Assembly: GCA_963729445.1 (NCBI GenBank)
Contig: CAVSNU010000005.1
Location: forward strand, 186,001 to 250,000
DNA length: 64,000 nt
DNA from: JACCZH01 sp963729445
Lineage (GTDB): Bacteria; Chloroflexota; Chloroflexia; Thermomicrobiales; CFX8
Direction: 5' to 3'
The translations under genes and the position numbers were made by a program. The notes below the pieces were generated by a model. It saw only the letters and a program-made list of their open reading frames with translations, had not been told where the DNA came from and did not search any database. This document shows positions 17,962 through 26,499 of the stretch, piece by piece. Position 1 is the stretch's first letter, and every line of letters begins with the position of its first letter.

Positions 17962-19203
17962 TTGGATTCCACCTCTCACATTGCCCTCCTTGGAGGCGGT
18001 CTCGCGGCGCATAGTGCCGCCGAAACCCTCCGCAAAGAAGGATTCGATGGCCGCATTAGCCTCATCAGCAGTGAAGCGCTCCAGCCATACGACCGCACAT
18101 TGCTCTCTAAAGCCCTTCTCCAGGGCACGCGCAGCACTGATGACCTCGCCTTTCGCCCCCTGCAGCACTATGAAGACCTTAACGTTGACATGATGCTGGA
18201 GATGGAGGTTACCGCTGTCGACTTTTCGACACGGGAGCTGACGATCGCCGGGACTGACACCGTCAGCTTTGATCAGCTCTTGATCGCAACCGGAGCAACT
18301 CCTATCCGGCTCCGTGCCCCCGGTTTTGATCTTCCCGGAGTGCACTACCTTCGAACGGCTCACGATGCCGCAGGAATTCAAGAGGCACTTCAAACCGCCG
18401 AACGCATCCTGGTCATCGGGAGCGGGTTCATCGGGGCAGAGGTCGCCGCGAGCGCCCGCATGCTCGGCAAAGACGTTACCCTGGTCGACCTCCTCGGCTC
18501 ACCGCTTGCGGCAGCTCTGGGAGACCGAATCGGCAACATCTATACAGAAATCCACCGGAAACATGACGTAGACCTACGCATGCGGAGTCGAGTTACCGAG
18601 TTGCGGGGTGACCAGTGCGTTGAGGAAGCCATTCTCGCGAATGGCGATCGAATCCCCTGCGACCTTGTCGTAGTCGGAGTCGGCGTCCGCCCGGAGACGG
18701 CCCTGTTTGACAGCACTGAGCTTCACATAGATAACGGTGTGCGCGTCAACTCGGCCTGCGAAACGAATATCGCTGGGGTGTACGCAGCCGGCGATGTTGC
18801 GAACTGGTGGCACCCAAAGATCGAGGGCCATATACGGATCGAACACTTCAATAATGCGGCCGAGCAAGGTGCTGCGGCGGCGAAAGCGATGCTTGGACAA
18901 GCGGTCTCGTACGCACCACTCCCCTATTTCTGGTCGGACCAATATGATGTGAACCTTCAGCACGTGGGCTATCCAGGCCCCTGGGACGAGCTGATCCTTC
19001 GTGAGTATCCGGACGACGGTGGATTCACGGGCTTCTACCTCCACCAGCAGAGAATCAAGTCCGCGGTCACCATCAACCGCGCCAGAGATCTTCGGTCTGT
19101 GCGCCGGTTCATTGAAGGTGATGCCGCTATTGATCGTGAAACCCTGGCGGATCCGGAGGTCGATCTCCGCGAGCTAGCGAAGACGATCAAGGTCGCTGGC
19201 TAA
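17962..19203 (+). CDS. FAD-dependent ferredoxin reductase (Rieske-system type)
   Basis: The 413-residue protein is a pyridine-nucleotide-disulfide-type flavoprotein. It has an N-terminal FAD-binding GGGLAAHSAAETL, the PYDRTLLSKALL segment typical of ferredoxin reductases such as BphA4/PuxA types, a NAD-binding VIGSGFIGAEVA at about residue 150, and a C-terminal FAD box VYAAGDVANWW. It passes electrons from NAD(P)H to the Rieske ferredoxin encoded just upstream. The start is TTG 17962 with AGGGA upstream; no ATG or GTG is available near the conserved N-terminus. Located in the cytoplasm. Confidence 0.9.
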   Translation: MDSTSHIALLGGGLAAHSAAETLRKEGFDGRISLISSEALQPYDRTLLSKALLQGTRSTDDLAFRPLQHYEDLNVDMMLEMEVTAVDFSTRELTIAGTDTVSFDQLLIATGATPIRLRAPGFDLPGVHYLRTAHDAAGIQEALQTAERILVIGSGFIGAEVAASARMLGKDVTLVDLLGSPLAAALGDRIGNIYTEIHRKHDVDLRMRSRVTELRGDQCVEEAILANGDRIPCDLVVVGVGVRPETALFDSTELHIDNGVRVNSACETNIAGVYAAGDVANWWHPKIEGHIRIEHFNNAAEQGAAAAKAMLGQAVSYAPLPYFWSDQYDVNLQHVGYPGPWDELILREYPDDGGFTGFYLHQQRIKSAVTINRARDLRSVRRFIEGDAAIDRETLADPEVDLRELAKTIKVAG

Positions 19204-19308
19204 GCGCATGTATGGGGACCGGAGACGCTTTCTCTTCTAGACTGAAGCGAAAGAACCGAATCCGAGATTTTGACTCGTTATGTTGATATCAATACGGAAG
19301 GGAATACA

Positions 19309-20097
19309 ATGACCAACTGGTCTCAGGTGGAGGATGCGGTTTCCAAGGCAGAGTCGCTAGGCGGAGTTGGAGTCAGCATCATCGCTCCTGACGGAAGTCG
19401 GTGGGAGCATAACGGGCAACGCAAATTTCGCGCCGCGAGCACGATGAAGATCCCATTGATGATCGAAATCTATCGGCAGGTTGATCGGGGCGAGCGTTCT
19501 CTGGAAGACATCATCCCCCTCAAGCCTGAAGATAAAGCGATCGGCAGTGGCGTGCTACTCCACCTCCACGACGGCATTGAACTGACACTGCGTGACCTGG
19601 TCTATCTCACGATGTCAATCTCGGACAACACCTCAACCAACATGTTGATTCGCATGGCAACGATGAACGCTGTGAATGAGACCATGCGAGACCTCGGCAT
19701 GAACGGCTCGAATCTCGGTCGTGAGATGAAGGGCCGGCCGGCGATCGAAGGCGAAGAGGAGAATTGGGCGCTACCCGACGATTACGCTACCGTCATCGAG
19801 GCTCTTCTCGACAAACGCACGGCGTCCGCTCAATCCTGTGATGAAATGATCACGATGCTTGAGCGACAACAGAACCCTCGTCGTATTGCCCGGCACCTCC
19901 CGGAAGACGATAGCATTCGTTGGGGAACCAAGACCGGTAGCATCAAGGGCGTCACGAACGATGTTGGATTCGTTACGACTCCAAAGGGGACCCTGATCCT
20001 CGCGGTCTTCACCGACGCCATGCCCGACCAACACACCGCTGAGCAAATCATTGGTGACATCAGTCGAGCGGCCATGCTGGATACTGGAATCCTCTAG
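19309..20097 (+). CDS. beta-lactamase-fold serine hydrolase without signal peptide, copy 1
   Basis: The ~262-residue protein has the three class A beta-lactamase motifs: Ser44-Thr-Met-Lys47, Ser115-Asp-Asn117 and KTGS near residue 205, plus an acidic EGEEENW segment where the omega loop would be. Unlike true beta-lactamases it has no export signal when started at ATG 19309 (GGAAGGG upstream), so it should act in the cytoplasm. Such proteins may be amidases or esterases rather than antibiotic-resistance enzymes. A GTG/TTG start further upstream at 19270 adds no signal peptide. It closes the transporter/creatininase/Rieske gene series, and a paralogue lies at 32532-33452. Confidence 0.85.
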   Translation: MTNWSQVEDAVSKAESLGGVGVSIIAPDGSRWEHNGQRKFRAASTMKIPLMIEIYRQVDRGERSLEDIIPLKPEDKAIGSGVLLHLHDGIELTLRDLVYLTMSISDNTSTNMLIRMATMNAVNETMRDLGMNGSNLGREMKGRPAIEGEEENWALPDDYATVIEALLDKRTASAQSCDEMITMLERQQNPRRIARHLPEDDSIRWGTKTGSIKGVTNDVGFVTTPKGTLILAVFTDAMPDQHTAEQIIGDISRAAMLDTGIL

Positions 20098-20179
20098 CCT
20101 GGATCACACTTCTTGGCGAACATGCCGTCACCCAATATGTTGCGCTGGTCTTCTTTCCTAATAAAATAGGGCGTTGCTT

Positions 20180-20207
20180 GAACGCGGATGGGAAGCCATC
20201 CGCGTTC
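20180..20207. terminator. hairpin terminator after the 9.4-20 kb operon
   Basis: A 12-bp perfect stem GAACGCGGATGG with a GAAG loop, about 80 bases after the serine-hydrolase stop; a weak T-rich stretch (GTCATTTC) follows. Likely end of the plus-strand gene series. Confidence 0.6.
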
Positions 20208-20391
20208 GTCATTTCTGAAGAACCCCTCGTTTGAGAATCGACGCGCCCGGCGAGTTGCCGATGACAGTCCGTGAGCCTGCCCTGATAGTGGGGTCGGACC
20301 GACGCATATCAGCGATCAGGCGAGAAAGAGTGCGGTACGCTTGATCGCCCCGTGGAACGAAGGCCGAGCGTCATCAGGGAGCGAGTGGCAC

Positions 20392-21183
20392 GTGGAGATC
20401 CTGGTTCTCAAGCTCCTCCTGACACCGACTCTGATTGGTGCCGTCACTCTCGCGGGCCGTCGTTGGGGGGCGGCTGCTAGCGGCTGGCTGGCAGGATTAC
20501 CACTTACCTCTGGACCCGTTGCCTTGTATCTCACGCTCGATCAGGGTGTGGAATTCGCCGCCACGGCGGCCGTTGGCACGTTGGTCGGCCTCGTGTCAGT
20601 TGCGGTTTTCTGCGTTGTCTACAGCCGGCTCGCACCGCGCTGGAACTGGAGGCGTACCCTCGTGGCGAGCTCCCTCGCATTTGTCGCGGCAACGTCGGCG
20701 CTCCATCGAGTTACGCTCCCGTTGATTCCGTCCTTCGTCGCTGTCTGCGTCATTCTCGCCATTGCCGCGTACCTGGTGCCTGAAAACCGGGACCCCGATC
20801 TATCGGCAGTCCCTTCACGTTGGGACCTTCCTCTGCGAATGATCGTTGCCACGAGTTTCGTACTCCTCCTCACAGGCTGGGGAGAGCTGTTGGGCCCGAG
20901 ACTCATCGGGTTGGTGGCGCCGTTACCGATCTTTGCGGGAATTCTGGCGGTATTCGTGCACCACTCCCAGGGGGCGACAACCGCGGCGCGTCTGCTGCGC
21001 GGTGTCATTCAGGGTTCGTTCGCCTTTGCCACCTTCTTTCTGGTCGTGGCGCTCCTGGTCGAACGAGCCGGGATCGGTATCACCTTCGTGAGCGCGACCG
21101 TCGCGGCATTCGCGGTGCAGGGCCGGCGCATGCTTCCGGCATCCCTCGCCTGGATGCGGGTGCGCTCCAGTAGATCGCGCTGA
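20392..21183 (+). CDS. integral membrane protein of unknown function
   Basis: About 263 residues forming eight or so hydrophobic segments, with GRRWGAAASGWLAGLPLTSGP near the N-terminus and a Trp/Gly-rich second half. I do not recognise the family with certainty. The GTG at 20392 (VEILVLKLLL) is preceded by GGGAGCGAG and starts directly at the first helix; TTG 20341 is an upstream alternative. It stands alone after a terminator and converges with the ureohydrolase gene at 21253-22284, so its context gives no clue. A permease or enzyme of membrane lipids are both possible. Confidence 0.6.
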   Translation: MEILVLKLLLTPTLIGAVTLAGRRWGAAASGWLAGLPLTSGPVALYLTLDQGVEFAATAAVGTLVGLVSVAVFCVVYSRLAPRWNWRRTLVASSLAFVAATSALHRVTLPLIPSFVAVCVILAIAAYLVPENRDPDLSAVPSRWDLPLRMIVATSFVLLLTGWGELLGPRLIGLVAPLPIFAGILAVFVHHSQGATTAARLLRGVIQGSFAFATFFLVVALLVERAGIGITFVSATVAAFAVQGRRMLPASLAWMRVRSSRSR

Positions 21184-21252
21184 CGACGATGACTCGTGCC
21201 CGGCTAGGCCACACCGTTTTCCTCGTGGTCGAGTCGTGAGCATGAGGTTTGA

Positions 21253-22284
21253 TTAGCCAACCGATAAGCGTGGCCGAAGGAAATTGAGAATCACCGATGC
21301 GGCGAGCCGCTCCGTTACTCCAGCTGGATCGAGCTGCGGTGCCACTTCGACGAGGTCGAACGCGCCGATGGGGGCGGCAATCGAGAGCTCGTCGACCATA
21401 TCCAGGAGCTCGCGTGGCGTCATGCCGTCAATATTGATCGACCCTGTGCCAGGGGCGTAACTGGCACCCACACAATCGATATCGATCGTCAGATAGACTG
21501 CGTCGCAATCGTGCGCCGCCCGGTCGATCGCCTTGCGGACGACGGGCACGGCGCCTTCGGTGCGGACATCGTTGATCGTGAAGATATGGCAGCCTTGCTC
21601 GTGTGCCCAGTTCCATTGATCTTCGCGGACGTAGCCACTGGTCCCTATCCACGCCATATTGGCGGGATCCAGGAGCTCGTGCTCGCTGGCACGCCTCGCA
21701 TTTGAGCCGTGATATTGCAACCCGAACACGGGGCTCTCATCGGACAAATCGAGGTGCGCATCGACCTGGATATAGCCCAATCGTTTGGCGCCTCGCTCTG
21801 CCATGGCGTCAGCGAAACCGAGGAAGGCAGGGTACGTAATGTGGTGGTCTCCACCGAGCAGTGCTGGAAACGCGCCTTGCCGCAAAATCGCCGCAACGCC
21901 TCGGCGGATAGAGTCCATGTTTCTCGGGATGTCGTTGGGATACATATTCAAGTCGCCAACGTCAGCAAGCGCTTCTTCTAACTTGCGCGGCGCGATTCGT
22001 TGCCCGGTCCTTACGTCGACCAGGCTGCCCGCCTCAGCCGTCTGAAAATACCAGGCGAGGTGGAGTGACGTCTCCCGAATTGCGCGCGGCCCGTAGCGCG
22101 CTCCAGGCCGTGCGCCGTTCGTCGTGTCGTGTGGCACTCCGGCGATGGCGACCATGCCTTCCGCGAGATCGTGGATGTCACGCACCGGTGCCCGTAAGAA
22201 TGTTGCCAACCCTGCCCATGACGGCAGTGCCTCGCGGGTGTACTCGGTAGCAGTTGGATGCACTGGCCGCGCTCCTTTACTCAT
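21253..22284 (-). CDS. ureohydrolase (agmatinase/arginase family), copy 1
   Basis: The 343-residue protein carries the binuclear metal motifs of the arginase fold: LGGDHHITYP, QVDAHLDLSDE and TIDIDCVGASYAPGTG, so the His and Asp ligands are kept. The family hydrolyses guanidino compounds to an amine and urea (arginine, agmatine, guanidinobutyrate, guanidine and related). Its start ATG 22284 overlaps the stop of the ABC ATPase gene in ATGAGTAA, a typical translational coupling, and it is the last gene of the minus-strand operon that begins with the YheO-like regulator. The long N-terminal extension in the same frame upstream is the shadow of the ATPase gene, not part of this protein. The exact substrate is unknown. 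Confidence 0.9.
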   Translation of the reverse strand: MSKGARPVHPTATEYTREALPSWAGLATFLRAPVRDIHDLAEGMVAIAGVPHDTTNGARPGARYGPRAIRETSLHLAWYFQTAEAGSLVDVRTGQRIAPRKLEEALADVGDLNMYPNDIPRNMDSIRRGVAAILRQGAFPALLGGDHHITYPAFLGFADAMAERGAKRLGYIQVDAHLDLSDESPVFGLQYHGSNARRASEHELLDPANMAWIGTSGYVREDQWNWAHEQGCHIFTINDVRTEGAVPVVRKAIDRAAHDCDAVYLTIDIDCVGASYAPGTGSINIDGMTPRELLDMVDELSIAAPIGAFDLVEVAPQLDPAGVTERLAASVILNFLRPRLSVG

Positions 22285-24382
22285 CAACGGCATGGATCTC
22301 ATCCGCACCGCGCACAATCGGGTCCACTCGCCGCAGCTCCTCGAGAGGGATATGGCACCAGATGCTGTGCCCATCGGCGTCAATCTGTACCGGCGGCATC
22401 TCCTCTTCACAGATGCGTCCGATCTTGCGCGGACAGCGCGTTTGGAACGGACAGCCCGAGGGCGGATTGGCCGGATCTGGAACCGCACCCTCCAGCCGGA
22501 TGCTCTTTTGATCGATGTGTGGATCGGGCACCGGAATTGCTGACAGCAGGGCCTCGGTGTACGGGTGATACGGTGGTGCGAAGACGGCGTCGGAGGTTCC
22601 AGTCTCGACGATGTGCCCGAGGTAGATGACCGCGATGCGGTCGGCGAGGTAACGGACCACCGCCAGATCGTGCGCCACAAACAGATAACTGGTCCCCAGC
22701 TCTGCCTGAAGACGCGCGATCAGATTCAGGATCGCCGCCTGCACCGACACGTCGAGTGACGACACCGGCTCGTCACAGAGCACCAGGTCGGGGTTTGACG
22801 CAAACGCGCGCGCGATACCGACACGCTGCTTCTCACCGCCCGAGAGCTGGCGAGGGTAGCGCTCTGCGTGTCTGGGGTCAAGGTTGACCAGCTCTAACAA
22901 CTCATCAACGCGCGTCTGCCGCTCAGCCTTGCTCATATCCGTCAGCAAAGAGAGTGGACGTTCCAGCGCCGTTCTGACCGTTTGTCTTGGGTTCAGCGAT
23001 GACTCCGAGCTCTGGAAGACCATTTGTAGCTTCCGCCGGATGCGTCGCGGACGTCGCTCCGCCAATTGCTGGATCCGCTCGCCGTCGACAGCAATGTCTC
23101 CAGAGGTGCGATCGACCAAGCCGACAATGCAGCGTGAGATCGTCGTCTTCCCGCATCCGCTTTCTCCGACCAACGCAAGTGTCTCACCCCGTTGAATCCT
23201 GAGATCCACGCCGTCTACCGCTTTCACCACCCGGGTCTTACGGCCAAAAAAGAGCAGGCCACCGTCAGTCGACGTGTAGTACTTCTTGAGGTCGTTGACC
23301 AGCAGCAGCGGCGCCCCGTCCCGGGTCAGACCCGGCCCGGTGGCGAGCGCATGCATCTCAGCATCCCCAAATCGAGACGTCTGCTTGTCGACTTCCTCCC
23401 AGAAGAAGCACCGGCTCCGGTGGTCGACGTTCACCGCAAACAGCTCTGGTCGCGACTGCCGGCAGTGCTCCTGCGCATACGGGCAGCGTGGCTCGAACAC
23501 GCAGCCCGGCGGCAGCTCCGCCGAGGATGGGATGCGGCCCGGGATCGGTTTGAGTGGCGCGTCATCCTTACGCTCGCCTAAGCGCGGCACACAGCCAAGG
23601 AGTCCGAGTGTATAGGGGTGCCGGGGATTATCGAAGAGCTCGTCAACCGCCGCGGTTTCGACCAGCTCCCCAGCATAGGCCACCGCGACACGATCGCTCA
23701 CGCGCGCGATCACCCCAAGGTTGTGGGAGATGTACATGATCGACCCATTGACACGCTCTTTGAGCTCGCCGACGAGGTCGAGAATGACAGCCTCAGTCGT
23801 TACGTCGAGACCCGTCGTTGGCTCGTCAAGGATCAGGAGATCGGGGTCACAGGCCAACGCCATCGCGATCAAGATACGTTGCTTCTGGCCGCCCGACAGT
23901 TGATGTGGATAGCGATCCATCAAGCTGGTGGGATTCGGCAGGTTAACCATGGTGAGCAACTCAACGATGCGATCGTGCCGCTCCCGCCCTTTCAGGTGAA
24001 GGTGTGTCGTCAGCACTTCGCCGATCTGCTTCCCGATTTGAATCGACGGAGTGAGCGAGGTTTGCGGGTCCTGGAAGACCATGCTCATCCGGTTGCCGCG
24101 CAGCTGCTGGATGCGCTTTGGCCCGGCTGCCCGTAAGTTCTCGTTGCGAAAGAGGATCTCGCCTGACCGGATTCTCCCCGAGCGACCAAGATGCCCCATG
24201 ATGGCGTAGGCGAGCGTGCTCTTCCCGGAACCGGATTCTCCGACAATGCCGACCGTTTCGCCGGGGAAGAGCTCGAGGTCCACACCACGGAGCGCATCGA
24301 CACGATTCGGCCCACTATTGAACGACACGTGCAGATTGCGCACGGTGAGGAGCGGCTCCCTGGCATCGTTGGTCTGCAGCAT
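22277..24382 (-). CDS. fused DppD-DppF ABC transporter ATPase
   Basis: The 701-residue protein has two complete ABC ATPase domains in one chain. The first has Walker A GESGSGKS, signature LSGGQKQR and Walker B LLILDEPTTGLD. The second (from about residue 360) has GESGCGKT, LSGGEKQR and LVLCDEPVSSLD. Each domain ends in the Cys-rich GC-F-RCP region of oligopeptide-transport ATPases (CVFEPRCPYAQEHC; CPFQTRCPRKIGRIC), which can hold an Fe-S cluster in this family. It powers the DppBC pair encoded just upstream: its ATG overlaps the DppC stop in TAATG. It is the only ATPase in the window for five DppBC pairs. Fused DppDF proteins are common in some lineages, so the fusion itself is not abnormal. 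Confidence 0.9.
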   Translation of the reverse strand: MLQTNDAREPLLTVRNLHVSFNSGPNRVDALRGVDLELFPGETVGIVGESGSGKSTLAYAIMGHLGRSGRIRSGEILFRNENLRAAGPKRIQQLRGNRMSMVFQDPQTSLTPSIQIGKQIGEVLTTHLHLKGRERHDRIVELLTMVNLPNPTSLMDRYPHQLSGGQKQRILIAMALACDPDLLILDEPTTGLDVTTEAVILDLVGELKERVNGSIMYISHNLGVIARVSDRVAVAYAGELVETAAVDELFDNPRHPYTLGLLGCVPRLGERKDDAPLKPIPGRIPSSAELPPGCVFEPRCPYAQEHCRQSRPELFAVNVDHRSRCFFWEEVDKQTSRFGDAEMHALATGPGLTRDGAPLLLVNDLKKYYTSTDGGLLFFGRKTRVVKAVDGVDLRIQRGETLALVGESGCGKTTISRCIVGLVDRTSGDIAVDGERIQQLAERRPRRIRRKLQMVFQSSESSLNPRQTVRTALERPLSLLTDMSKAERQTRVDELLELVNLDPRHAERYPRQLSGGEKQRVGIARAFASNPDLVLCDEPVSSLDVSVQAAILNLIARLQAELGTSYLFVAHDLAVVRYLADRIAVIYLGHIVETGTSDAVFAPPYHPYTEALLSAIPVPDPHIDQKSIRLEGAVPDPANPPSGCPFQTRCPRKIGRICEEEMPPVQIDADGHSIWCHIPLEELRRVDPIVRGADEIHAVDE

Positions 24383-25320
24383 TATAATCGGGCTTCCTCT
24401 CCACCATAATTGAGAACTTCCCGAATTCCATCCCCCAGCAAGTTGACCCCCACGATGAGGATAGAGATTGCGAGCGCCGGGAAGATAACCATCGAAGGCG
24501 CCTCAAGGATGAAGGTGCGGGCTTCGGCCACCATCAGTCCCCAGTCGGGGGTAGGTGGTTGCGCCCCCAGGCCGAGAAACGACAGCGATGTCGTGAGCAG
24601 AATCGCGTACGACATGCGGATCGCAGCTTCGACGGTTACCGGCGCGCTCACGTTGGGGAGGATCTCCCGAAAGAGAATGTAGGCCCCCGATTCCCCGCGC
24701 AGCCGTGCCGCCTCGATAAATTCCTGGCTGCGGACGTCGAGGGTCGCGGCTCGCACGACTCGTGCCACCCTGGGGATGAACACGACGCCGATGGCAAGCA
24801 ACACCGTCAAGGCTGAGGAACCCAGTGTCGTGACGATCAGCAGCGCGAGCAGCAGGGACGGGAAACTCATGAACCCGTCAACGATGCGCATCGTGATCTC
24901 GTCAACGTGTTTTCCATAGTACCCGGCAGCTAACCCAATGGCCACGCCGCCAGCGACGCCTACCGCGGTGGCGGCGGCTGCCACCAGGATGGTCCTGCGC
25001 GCGCCGATCAACACCCTCGAGAAGATGTCACGGCCGAACTGGTCCGTGCCGAACCAGTGCGCGCTTGATGGACCCTGATACGCGTTGACGATATCCAGCT
25101 CGGTCGCGGAATACGGCGCGACCCAGGCGCCGGCAATCGTTATGAGGACATACACGGCAACGATGACCGAGCCGATTCGGCCGGCACGGGTCTGCATCAA
25201 GTGCCGCGTCAGCTCACGAGCTCGCGCACTCCTGCTGGGGGCCTGTCTGGCGCCCTCGACCGTCGTAGGAACAACATCTGGATTGTCTCGGCCAACGCGA
25301 GTATTGTTGGTCGTCGTCAT
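24382..25320 (-). CDS. DppC-type ABC permease (ureohydrolase operon)
   Basis: About 312 residues with the FGTDQFGRDIFSRVL signature and six predicted helices. Its EAA loop reads FIEAARLRGESGAYILFREILPN in two parts and differs from the RAVGA form in the four other DppC proteins of the window. ATG 25320 (GGAG eight bases upstream) is preferred over GTG 25329. The stop overlaps the ATPase start by one base. Encoded 33 bases after the DppB partner. Confidence 0.9.
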   Translation of the reverse strand: MTTTNNTRVGRDNPDVVPTTVEGARQAPSRSARARELTRHLMQTRAGRIGSVIVAVYVLITIAGAWVAPYSATELDIVNAYQGPSSAHWFGTDQFGRDIFSRVLIGARRTILVAAAATAVGVAGGVAIGLAAGYYGKHVDEITMRIVDGFMSFPSLLLALLIVTTLGSSALTVLLAIGVVFIPRVARVVRAATLDVRSQEFIEAARLRGESGAYILFREILPNVSAPVTVEAAIRMSYAILLTTSLSFLGLGAQPPTPDWGLMVAEARTFILEAPSMVIFPALAISILIVGVNLLGDGIREVLNYGGEEARL

Positions 25321-25353
25321 ACACACCACTCCAGATCAGCCTGCGATCCGGCA

Positions 25354-26301
25354 TTAGTAACGAACCTGCGGGTTCAGAACGGCGTAGAGAATATCGGCCA
25401 GAAGATTCGCGAACGTGTACGTTGCCGCCACGATCAGAACCGTGACTTGCAACAAGGGAACGTCGTTGTTCTGCACGGCGGTCACGATCAAGCGACCGAG
25501 CCCGGGATAGGAGAAGACCGTCTCAACGACGACGATCGCTCCAAGCATGTAGCCAAGGTTGAACGCGATAATGGTGACGGTGGGCAGCAGGGCATTTCGA
25601 AGAGCATGTCTCGCAACAACAACGAATCGAGGCAATCCTTTGAGGGTTGCCGTGCGAACATAGTTCGTGTCCATGACTTCAATGAGGCTGGCTCGCATCA
25701 TGCGCGATGTATGGGCGAGCATACCGACCGTCAACGTCGCCGCAGGCAAGATGAGGAACTCAATATTCTCGGTAAGACTGGCCTGTGCATCCATCACGCT
25801 GGTGGCCGGAAGGATCGAGAGCTGCGACGCGAACACGAGAATAAGAAAGCTTCCGATTACAAATTCGGGGAACGAGATCGAGAACAGGGTAAACGTCGCG
25901 ATCGTGTGGTCGACGGCACTATCGCGGCGAAGGGCCGCGATCACGCCCAGGACAATTGCTGTCGGGACGCCGACAGCAAATGCAAGGACCGCGAGGGCGG
26001 CAGAGTTCCGCAAGCGCGGACCGATAAGCTCGGATACCGGTCTATCGAAACGCAGCGAGCGCCCCAGGTCCCCCCGGGCGATACCGCCAATCCACTCGCC
26101 GTAGCGCACGACAGCAGGCCGGTCGAGCCCCAGTTCTTCCCGGAGCCTCTGCCGTTGCTCTTGCGTGGCCTCCTGCCCGGCGATCATTGTGGCGACATCT
26201 CCGGGCAGGATCTCGGTTACTGAGAAGATGACGATGGACACGATGAACAGGGTCAGCAAGATAAGTACGAGACGACGCAGGATGAATGAGCCGATCGACA
26301 T
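25354..26301 (-). CDS. DppB-type ABC permease (ureohydrolase operon)
   Basis: About 315 residues, six predicted helices, N-terminal FILRRLVLILLTLFIVSIV and the EILPGDVATMI motif of DppB proteins. The EAA loop reads EVMDTNYVRTATLKGL, whereas the other four DppB proteins here read TARAKGL, so this pair belongs to a separate branch and may be the only one fitted to the fused ATPase. Start ATG 26301; GTG 26307 is possible, and GGGGAAGAG lies upstream of both. It is followed by DppC. Confidence 0.9.
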   Translation of the reverse strand: MSIGSFILRRLVLILLTLFIVSIVIFSVTEILPGDVATMIAGQEATQEQRQRLREELGLDRPAVVRYGEWIGGIARGDLGRSLRFDRPVSELIGPRLRNSAALAVLAFAVGVPTAIVLGVIAALRRDSAVDHTIATFTLFSISFPEFVIGSFLILVFASQLSILPATSVMDAQASLTENIEFLILPAATLTVGMLAHTSRMMRASLIEVMDTNYVRTATLKGLPRFVVVARHALRNALLPTVTIIAFNLGYMLGAIVVVETVFSYPGLGRLIVTAVQNNDVPLLQVTVLIVAATYTFANLLADILYAVLNPQVRY

Positions 26302-26499
26302 GCGCACGCTCTCTTCCCCGCTCGGGCATCACCGCCGGCCACATCGCGTTGATCACTCCGTGCAACCTGGCTGACATGTACCTTCTTCGTTGGCATACAT
26401 ACAGTGCGTCACGAACGCCCGGCAATCTCCGTTGTGCGGACCATCAGTACGTGACCTGATGCCGTCAGGCAAACCGGCAAGGCGCGCCTCGCGACACGA

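Noticed and set aside
19309..20097. Antibiotic-resistance beta-lactamase
   Set aside because: Motifs fit the fold, but there is no export signal and the context is catabolic, so a resistance role is not supported.
22285..22680. N-terminal extension of the third ureohydrolase in the same frame
   Set aside because: It overlaps the end of the ATPase gene, is Arg/Ser rich, and the ATGAGTAA overlap plus family N-terminus support the start at 22284.
25201..26223. Plus-strand open frame of 340 codons opposite the permease genes
   Set aside because: Rich in Arg, Gln and His and with no membrane or enzyme motif; the DppB/DppC genes on the other strand explain the region.
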